Shown here: piece after piece, positions 12,108-21,900 of the stretch
Layout of the letters: each line of letters starts with the position of its first letter
Position numbering within the stretch: position 1 is the stretch's first letter
Made by a program: the position numbers and the translations under genes
Notes under the pieces: model-generated
The model's input: the letters and a program-made list of their open reading frames with translations, nothing else
Told to the model about the DNA's origin: nothing
Databases searched by the model: none
Assembly (NCBI GenBank): GCA_032622095.1
Contig: CP136066.1
Coordinates: 206,052,978-206,116,977, forward strand
From: Siphonodentalium dalli
Lineage: Eukaryota > Mollusca > Scaphopoda > Gadilida > Siphonodentaliidae
Length of the DNA: 64,000 nt
Reading direction: 5' to 3'

Positions 12108-12634
12108 TATCATAGGCTGTGAAGCAAGTCTGTTCTATAATAAAGTTTCAACTCACATTTCGTCACCAGCTCAAGTAAGTTTTCTGCAGCTACATTCTTT
12201 CTCCCATCTCTTTTCGTGGTCGTCACTTTGTAAAACCTGAATAGATTAATAATAGGCAGGTTCAGCCACACGTACGTGTTACTGGTAACGTGTGTTGCCA
12301 TTCGTACGGAATTCACCCGACTCACGTGACCATCTGCCTACACATACACGTTCAAACCATTAACACGCTTTGTGTCAAACGTGTAACAATACGAAACTGT
12401 ATAGAACGAAGGAGTAATCCAATATCCATGTCAAACTTTTGTTAAATTCTGCAGCAACGGTGACACAGTCGTTACTTTTTTCAAAAGGGTTGCTGGCGTA
12501 GGTTCTCTTCATCCTGGAACCTAAATTGCTTTTTCTTTCGCAGCAGTTTTTCTCGGCGTCTTTTCGTCTTTTTCTCTTTAATATTATTCTCCGTTAATGT
12601 GAACGCTCTTCATCATGTGTGAGTTTTGGGCGTC
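12108..12634. other. nothing recognised
   Basis: Unique-looking DNA between family C and the ATTCGATTCGAG repeat, with a small thymine/cytosine-rich stretch near 12500-12590. Confidence 0.5.
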
Positions 12635-13005
12635 CGAAACTAAAAACCCGACAAATGGAGGATCTCTAATGAGTCTCAATTCTATACTAAATTTATTAAC
12701 CGAGTGCACTAAATTCGATTCGAGCCGAGGTATAGTGAGGCTCGACTCGAATTTATTGGACGAGGTTAATAAATTTCGTATAGAACTGCGACGAATTTGT
12801 GATACATTTTATCACATTTTAGCAAGAAAAAACTATCTCGAAATGGCTGGGGTTAAACAAAATTAATATTGATTTCCTTATCGCAACCAAAGAGGAAGTA
12901 AAGACACCTTCAAAACAAAAATATTTCCATTTTAAATGGTTGTGTCTGTTCATATTGTTCAAATTGTTCAACCACCCTTATCACCCATGTTTATCTCAGT
13001 CAACA
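12635..13005 (+). repeat. dispersed repeat with ATTCGATTCGAG foldback
   Basis: Shared with 26640-26990 (GGATCTCTAATGAGTC, TTAGTGGACGAxGTTAAT, GGCTGGGGTTAAACAAAATT). A fragment is on the other strand at 21330-21395. The arms AAATTCGATTCGAG / CTCGACTCGAATTTA form a short stem. An 83-codon frame across it is not conserved in the other copy. Confidence 0.8.
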
Positions 13006-13034
13006 CTAAATAACATAATAATATAAAGTTCCGG

Positions 13035-13521
13035 CTCGTATGGCATTTTTTCCCTTTCGATCATTTTTTGTACCCACCCACCCCCACCGCCAATTTTTTT
13101 TCCGTTTTCGGCAGTTTTTTCCGACCATTTTTGACACCCCCCCCCCCCTTTTAACACTAAAACAGAGATTTGCGGGGGGGGGGGGGAAATCACTGTAAAC
13201 AGCAGTATATGAATTTCTGTGCATACTATTTATCATGGATGTTAACATGGACATGTAAATAGGAATGAGTCATTTTGAGGTAATTCGGCCAAAAAAACAT
13301 GGCTGCCAGCTGCCATCTTGGATTTCAAAATTTGCAACAATATACAACACGATAACTGCCTGCAGTCAGTTTACCAGTTAGAATTACATTATTTCTCTCA
13401 TTCAAAGTGGTTTTGAAGCCCAACTCATTGCCAAAACACTAACAAAAACAAGCAGGAAATATTTTTTTTAGTTGCGGAAAAAATTGCTTGTTGATGGCTT
13501 TGACCACCCCCCCCCCCCCCC
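13035..13521 (+). repeat. truncated copy of the CAGGGG-ended repeat
   Basis: About 490 bp closely similar to 30253-30735, including the CCACCCACCCCCACC segment, CCATTTTTGACACCCC and AACATGGCTGCCAGC, ending in a C run at 13507-13521. The left terminus and target duplication are missing. Long G and C runs (13137-13149, 13176-13187) mark it. Confidence 0.85.
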
Positions 13522-13525
13522 GAGG

Positions 13526-15230
13526 TAACTGGAACAAAATGACCCCACTCGACACATTGAAGATGTGAAACAAATTTAGTGAATATGCACTTTGTATCAT
13601 ATTGCTGGAATCAATTCCTCCTACAATTTGTAGTATAAGGATCTGAACAAACCTTTCAGACCTGTAACCTTCGTCGGGGGACATTTCGTTTTCATTCAGA
13701 TCGACAACCACCCACAAATATTTTCAATATTTGAGAATGTTCTTGTCGTGTCCGTTGGTCATTTAAAAAATGGGCTGAGATAAGTTCAAGGTCATGGGGT
13801 CATAGACAAATTCAAGCTGTCCACATTATCTCTTAACAGTGTGGCCTGTTTCCAGTTAATTGCTTCCAACTTGACTGAACATGGCTACGTATACCCATTG
13901 TTGTTCACTTGGCTGAAATAATTGTGGTTGCTTTATTTAATACATAGCGTTTTATGTCATAACATGAAATATTTAACTCAACATTATGACACATACTAGT
14001 AAGCTCCCATCTCGTCCAATTATCAGGTGAGTGCGTGTATCATCACGGTGCACGTGAATACCTATTATATAGTCGGGTTGTCATGCCGTATGTTGTAACG
14101 GCAGTCAGAGGCAGATGGTCCCACACCCCTATGATATTCAATTGATTTGCTTTAATCCCATTAAACCAAACACCGTGGTATTTAATTTGAGATATCATAC
14201 AAATAACAGTTATCCATATGCCCAATTACACCTTCAATGCACACCTAGCATGAAATCGCCACAAGATGGGCGGCGATACATGCTAATATTACTCATTTCT
14301 GCTCCTTCGGTAGCCTTTATTCAGCATCGGAGGGGCCTGCAGCCCCTTTGTGTGTTAGCAGCCTGCGCCCCTGTGTACTCTTCGCGCACATGACAGTGAG
14401 ATCCTATTATGTTATATATAGAAATACGATTTATTATGCTACTTGATATATCCTCATGCAGAAAGTTTCTTATTCTGCATAAATATTGACATTAGTTCAT
14501 ATTGGACTTATTTGATTCTGGAATAAACCCAAAGTGAACACGTTATTCCTTTGGATGGCGCGGGTCACAGTGTATATATAAAGAGTGTACATCTGCATGG
14601 TGATCACTGCAAACATATTGTCGTGAAAATAGGTTCATATTGGACCTAAATATTCGCATAGGTTCATATTGGACTTATTTTTATTCTGAAATAGGCCCAT
14701 ATTGAGCTTATTTTAAAAATATATATTTATTTAATTAAATTGATTTTAATCAACATTTTGAAAAACTAACGACGTTATAACCTCCGACAGGGTAACCCGA
14801 GTCGCTGCACCAAATTTGGTTGAAATCGGTCCAGGGATTCTGGAGAAAATCCAGACAGACGGACGGGCGGACATATAGATAGATAATGTACCAAATCTTC
14901 AGTTTAATGTGTATTTTATTCGCAAAATAGCTATTTGTAGTCTTCAAATCGGGATTTATAAAATATATGTTGTTGTTGTAATTTTGACCCGGATAAGATA
15001 GAGCACCTTTAACTTTCTGTATTTATATATATATTAAATGCATTGACTCTCGATGGCGAAATCAATTGCGAAATCAATTGCGTTAGCTAGTTTATCGCCG
15101 ATAGTTCCGTCCCGAATCGAGATGTAAATATGTACATTGAGTTTAATTTAGATGATGTTTTCTATGGAAGGGTACGGTCGATTTCTTTGAAAATATATCC
15201 ATTTCACGCATACGAACAAGTCCATGTATA
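13526..15230. other. intergenic DNA with old repeat fragments
   Basis: Three echoes of TTCATATTGGACTTATTT lie at 14490-14705. An old dispersed-repeat tail (CACCAAATTTGGTTGAAATC, then CAGACGGACGGGCGG) is at 14805-14875. No gene seen. This would be downstream of the receptor gene. Confidence 0.55.
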
Positions 15231-15704
15231 TTAAAGGTAATCAATCCGATCAGACTGTTCCCATACCATCAAGATACAACAACAACATTTCTTCAAAATA
15301 CGCTTTAGTTATCAGAATCGATTTATTGCAACAAAATAATGCTAACCACTGTCAACTATGGTATCAAATTTCCCAAAACTTGTTATTTATCAACATGTTG
15401 TTCAACAAAATATTGGCCGTATTATCACTAAAGTTTCACGAAATTTAACCGTATTACCACTTGATTTTAGAGTTATCTATCTTCAATTCGTCCGCAATTT
15501 TGTCCGAGACCCTCCGTTTGACCACGTGTTTCTGGGCCACATATTATTATTACACATTTCGATAAATAACAAACTTCAAAAATCGATATATGATTACTCT
15601 GAGCTTTGATGGGGTGGGTTCCTCGACTCGAATCAAATATTGTTTACCCCCTAAGCCAAAGAAATAGTAATTTAGGAGCGTCTCACCGGATTGAGTACCT
15701 TTAA
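15231..15704 (+). mobile_element. TTAA MITE family D (AGGTACTCAATCC ends), next to the receptor stop codon
   Basis: TTAA-AGGTAATCAATCCGATCAGAC at the left and CCGGATTGAGTACCT-TTAA at the right; body of about 470 bp. It starts about 9 nt beyond the receptor stop codon, so it probably forms part of the 3' untranslated region. Other copies are at 18450-18917 and 37415-37892, with a fragment at 53848-54015. Confidence 0.88.
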
Positions 15705-15712
15705 CTATAGCC

Positions 15713-15936
15713 TTACGGGATAATTTCGATTGGTTCTTGAACTTCTTTAACTTCGTTTGTCAGGTCGACTTCGTTAACAAACGCCATCTTGCTCTTATGA
15801 TCAGTCACCTCAGGAACTTCCAAACATCGAATTTCTCGTTTGACCACATCATCCAGTTGCATCTCGGTGTACATGTTCTTAGATAACCTCTTCAGTGACT
15901 CGTCGTTCCTGGAAATATTTAATTTTCCTTCACCAT
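15713..15936 (-). CDS. cytoplasmic-tail exon of the CCP receptor with stop codon
   Basis: The frame reads NDESLKRLSKNMYTEMQLDD, then VVKREIRCLEVPEV, and ends VQEPIEIIP followed by TAA at 15715-15713. YTEM fits YxxM, the consensus docked by PI3-kinase p85 SH2 domains when phosphorylated; whether it is used is unknown. The acceptor used here (GTGAAG, first base 15936) is phase 1 and fits the previous exon, but lies next to an (AT)n run with a poor pyrimidine tract. A better-looking acceptor at TATTTCCAG is phase 2 and would need an unseen exon. A MITE begins about 9 nt after the stop. Confidence 0.62.
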
Positions 15937-15939
15937 CTT

Positions 15940-15978
<39 letters not shown>

Positions 15979-18900
15979 GTGTTCTATTCGGGCTATTTGC
16001 CACTTACGCGATAAGGCACCTATCTCTCAACTACCCCAGAGTGAATATTAAAGGCCCATTTAATTTTCGAGGTCACCGATTTTTTTTATAGTGCCTTGAT
16101 ATACGGTTTTAATTACAATCTATGGAATAAAATATGATTAAAATACTACAATTCATCACAATTTGTAATGTCTGTGTCTCAGAACGTGCCCATAGAGTAA
16201 TAGAAAAGAGCTGAAATCGTAGAAACATTTTCCCCGTTTCGCTCCCAGAATGCAACATAATTAAAACTGAGATATAGAGTTATTCCCCTTCTGTTGCAAA
16301 TAATAAACTTTGCAGTACAGTCAAGATGAAACTTAACGACAGAAAACACGTTGTTACTATTAATTATTATCGAGATAGACTAATTTATCAGCTCTATTGA
16401 TTATTATTGTCATATTTTAGTATTCTCGAGATTAAAAAATGTATAACCTCTATTTATTGTTATCGAGATAGACTACGTTATAAGCTCTATTTATTATTCT
16501 CGAGATATTTATAAGCACTATTTGATTATTTTTCGAGATAGACAATCTTATAAGCTCGATCTATTTATTATTCACTAGATATACTAGTTTATAAGCTCCA
16601 TTGATTATGTTCGATGCAGCTCTACCTTCTTCATATACGTACTGAATTTTCATCTTTCTGGCTTTTCTCCTGCACACCACAGCTATAACCATTATGCACA
16701 TGACAACGAGACAGGCTCCAGCGGCAATCCCGATAACTATCTTTGTGTATGCAGACCAAAAAGGGGAAACGTCCACGTTTGCTGTAGAAACAAATAACGA
16801 TAATAAATAACAATGGAAATATTAAAGACACCAAATAAGTCAGAAATTCCCAACTTAATTTTCCGCAATTTGCAATCCATAACCATGTCGTGACGGGAGC
16901 TGTGTTGGTGTAGCATTAGCGATCCTGTGCCAGTGCATTCTCTTATATATGCGAGTCGCACATATATATCCTCTCATATATAAGAGAATGCGCGTGCTTA
17001 CCAGTTACCAGGCCAAGGTAAATATTGTTAGGTCAATATATTCTGAGCTATTCTCTTATATATGCGAAGTTCAGCTGGCTCTCAATTATTCACAATCCAC
17101 ACCAATTTAACGCTTTCGTGGCGCTGGTGCAGCATTAAAGAACGTGTGCCAGTGCATTCTCTTGAAAAATGCGAGTCTCCCATACGGAGCCTCATATATA
17201 TAAGAGAATGCACTGACTTAAACGGTCAAGACAATTATTGTTGGGCCAATGTATTCTCTTATATATGCGAGGCTCCCTGTGGGAGACTCGCATATATAAG
17301 AGAAAGCATTGGCACAGGGTTTTCTCAAAATTTCAGGAGGCTTCAAAATGTGCTGAAGGGTACACAGGGTTTGAAATGTCATTCTAACGGACATTCAGTC
17401 TTCGTATCTGCCATGATTTCTGTTAGAGAATAATTGTTTACGTTCCAATGAATATCAAAATGTACTGAATACAAACTGCTAATGGGCACCAGACTTTCAT
17501 AAACACAATTTAAGTAATGGTGTTCGTGCCGATCACAATCCCTATGTACCCTTCAGCACATTTTCAAACCCTGTGTACCTTTCAGCACTTTTTTTTTTGT
17601 GAGAGTGACCCCTCCAGCTTAAGTAATAGCTCTTTATTATCTATACGCCTGTTGTGTGACATAATCATCGACGCTCTTTATGAGAGACGGTAATTGACAT
17701 ATTTGCTAGTTTGACACAATTTCAAACGTCTTATATTGAATGTCGATATCTGGCCGTCAAAACCACAGGCCCATGTGGGGAATTACTAAAATACCAATAT
17801 AGACTATACCAGTGAAAAGGTTCAAGTTATCGATTTTGGCTAAAAACCACACGAACTATCAAAGCCCTAATAAATTCTAGAAATCGATAATTGCAGCCAA
17901 AATATCCTCAGATGTGTGCTATTGGCAATAAAATTCCCTTTCGTTTGACATATAACTCGGCGAAATTGAACTCAGCGAAGTCGAGATATCGTATCGGAAA
18001 CCACCGAAATCTACCGAAGAAATCGGGTCGTCAATCTCCCTGTCCGCTCAGAGGCCTTTGACCTAGTAATAAAATCAATAGTTTTGAGCGAAAATGAAGT
18101 GGGCCTTTGAACTGTTATTCGGGATCTAGGGGGTTAGTGCGACACACTCTGGAAGGCCAAACGAGCCTTACGAATACATTTACTGTATACTCACGTAAAC
18201 AAATGGGGATATCCACCGACCAGTTCTTTCCGGAAATGCAGTCTAGCTGACTATAAACTGGAGTTAGTAACACTGAGTCATCGTCCTTACACGAAAACAC
18301 GACATCAGATCCGTTATCCGACGTGAAATTTTGAACCAAAACTCCATTAACGACCATGTAATCTGATTGCGACACATTCTTCGAAAAATTGTGGTAAAGG
18401 CTTGATAAGTCTAGACATTCTGGAAAAAGAAGCACACTTCTGTTAAACTTTAAAGGTACTCAATATCCGATCAGACGACGGTCCGCTTACCATCAAGATA
18501 CAACAACATTTCTTCAAAATATTCTTTAGTTATCAGAATCGATTTATTGCAACAAAAATAATGCTAACCACTGTCAACGATGGTATCAAATTTCACAAAA
18601 CTTGTTATTTATCAACATTTTGTTCAACAAAATATGGCCGTATTATCACTCAAGTATCACGAAATTTGACCGTATTACCACTTGATTTTAGAGTTATCCA
18701 TCTTCATCCGCAATTTTGTCCGAGACCCTCCGTTTGACCACGTGTTTATGGGCCACATATTATTACACCTCTCGAGAAACAACAAACTTCATAAATCGAT
18801 ATCTGATCACTCTGAGCTTTGATGGGTGGGTTCCTCGACTCGAATCAAATATTTTTTTTACACCGAAACCAAAGAAATAGTAATTTAGGAGCGTCTGGTC

Positions 18901-21900
18901 GGATTGAGTACCTTTAAAGGGATGCTAACACTACACTGAAGTGTTCAGAACGGAATAACACAAGTTCATGCCAAAATAAGATATTTTAATAAATTTGATA
19001 TAAATAACAGGTAGAAAATAGCAGCATGGTTATAATCGAATTACACGTAGTGACTATTATTGGCGCGCAATCATTGCCGTAATGGTTATGTCCAATAAGG
19101 GTACGTTCACACGCTGGCAAGTGTGCATGGTATGTTTTGCATGCATTTCTTCATAGAAAACCACATGCATGGTGCCAGATATAAACGGAAACGTGGATAT
19201 AACATGCATCTTTACCTGAGAAGTAACATTTCTGTATATGGGTCCACTTATAACAGTGCAACTGGCATATGCATTCAATTCAATTCTTTATTCTCATCAG
19301 CTTATAATAATGGTATGGAGAAAACACATTTACAATATGTACATTATATACAATAGCATGTGGACTTCCGGTGAACAATTTTCGTCACTATATATAAGTG
19401 TTATTACGTCAAATACATTCAATATAAACAAACATGCATCCGCAGATGTGTATAAATAATTTAACATAACTATGTATATATCTTCTTGTATACTGCCACG
19501 AGTCTATATTCAAATACTTGTATGATTGATTCTTGCGAGATAATTTCATGCTATTTACAGACAAATTTCATTGGCATGGCTACAGGTGGAACTACAGACA
19601 TTTTACTTCGCACGTAGTTAGCTGACGTGCCAGTGTATGAACGTACCCTAAATCGTCCCGTATATCAAGGCTGAATATGTCATTGTCGCATGGTTTCGAG
19701 CAAAAAGACACCCAGGATCTCTCAAACGGGCAAAAAGACACCCATATATTTACATTTGTACGTATAGTTCACATGTTGTGTAGGAATTTTCGATGATCTT
19801 AGTTGATTGCTACATTCTTCCCGTGACTTTGAGATCCTGGGTGTCATTTTGCTTGTTTGTGACATCCTGGTTGTCGTTTTGCCCGTTTGAGAGATCCTGG
19901 GTGTCTTTTTGCTCCAAACCATGCGACAATGACCTATTCAGCCGTATCAAGTAGTAAATATTTACATTTGTACGTATAGTTCACATGTTGTGTTGGAATT
20001 TTCGATGATCTTATTTCATTGCTACATTCTTCCCGTGGAGATAGTGTTTGGTTGCTCACTTATCGGTTGTGTTCACTGAAGTAAGTCCATAATATACTAT
20101 ACTGAATGGATTCTCCCATTATTATACACTTGAATTGTCTATTATTTTCAGGAAATATGCGCAGACGACAGACAACAGTTATGTTCTAACTCGCTTGTAG
20201 CTCGACCGAACACAAATTATTTATGGAATAAGTTCCCGAATAACTACAAAGAATGCATTATTTTATGTGTACACTTTATTTGCAATTGACTTTCCAGAGC
20301 TGTCAATCAAATCATGATTAGCAGAGATTTTCGACCAATCAGCGACTGAGCCGGCCAATGGCTGCAAATTAAATTTTAAAATGTTTTTCAAAATTTAATT
20401 TTTTTAAGCAAGAAGTTTCAATCTAAATATCTAAAAACAAAATTTAAATTAAATTTTAGTAATTTTTTTTCAACAGCAGATCAGTACGATCAGAGTTCAA
20501 TCTAAAAATAAATTTAAAAATATAATTTTAATTTATTGTTTGTTAAATTAAACTGTTTAAAAGATCAAAATTAGCAGGAATCACATACATGAGTCTGTTT
20601 CAGATAGTTAACATAAGGCAAGTGCTGATGTGTTCACTTTGGAAGTTGATCTCGGGTAACAGACAATATTTTTATGGATGATGTCTTATTACCAGTGGGC
20701 GGTACTACTACTGTGGGCGTGGCCTCTGTGGAAAGCTCCATTGCCATGAACAGCGTTCAGACCAAGCAAAATTTACCCAGTTTGAACGAAAAAAAAACTG
20801 GACAATTTCGTTACTCTTTACCGGCCCTGCAATCTTCAATAAATATATAAAATGTATGCAGAATGATTCATTTTCATTGGTGGGAAATGTTCAGATAATA
20901 AGTTAGATAAGCAATAGACTGGTTGAACTTATTATCTGAACATTTCGTATTGGACAACTACTCACCAATGAGTATTTAGTATAGAATGGGTTAACACAGG
21001 TGATGAAGGGTGTGGGTACTAAACATTTGCAGGACCATATGCTTGGGTTGGTGAGCGGTCCACTAACAGACCGATTACATATTTCAAAATATCAGGCTGG
21101 TGTATACGCACTCGGAAACATTACTATAATTTGATAGAAAGAGATAGACAGTTTCAACATTCCGCGCGGTGGTGAAACAAACGCTATTCATGCCTATATA
21201 TATATAGTGCATTGGGTGGAAACAAGAAATCACAAGGGTCAGTCATTCTTTATCAGGCAATAACTTTTATCATTTGAGTTAGTCTTTATTCCGATGATAT
21301 AACCCACCTAATGTGATATAAACCGATCTCAAAATCCTCGCAATTCTATAGGAAATTTATTAACCTCGTCCACTAAGTTCGGTTCCAGCCTTGACTCAGT
21401 ATGAGTGTGTACATTGCTTCAAATTTGCTTCCTTCAGGCAGCGTGAACAAATTCTCATTTCTTATCGTATATATACTAGGGGATTGCCCTTCACAAATGA
21501 CGGGTGACACACATGACATGCAGGAAAATATCGTCACCGCTGCACGTCTGATAACGATATAAAGAAAGCCGACAAACGGTGCACGGAGTTTGTCCGGAAT
21601 TTGGCTTTGGTGTTTTGTAATGACGGACGCCGCTGAAAACACATTGGTCTTGGGAGAAACGCATTATATCAGTGAAAATACCGACTTGATAACCTTTGGG
21701 AAACGCGTTATATATCAGATCGTCTTGTACCGATTGGTCTGAAATTTTGCGTGTTGTATTATAAGATGTGCCGCAATTCATGGTAAAAGGTTGGGCTCAG
21801 TCGGATATGGGGGTGATATATATTTAGACACGCGAAACTCGTGATAGAGGTACAGACAGATAGACATACACACAGACAAACACTTGGCTTTTAAACTGGG

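Noticed and set aside
12615-12866. 83-codon forward frame
   Set aside because: It lies across a dispersed repeat whose second copy (26640-26990) is not open in that frame.
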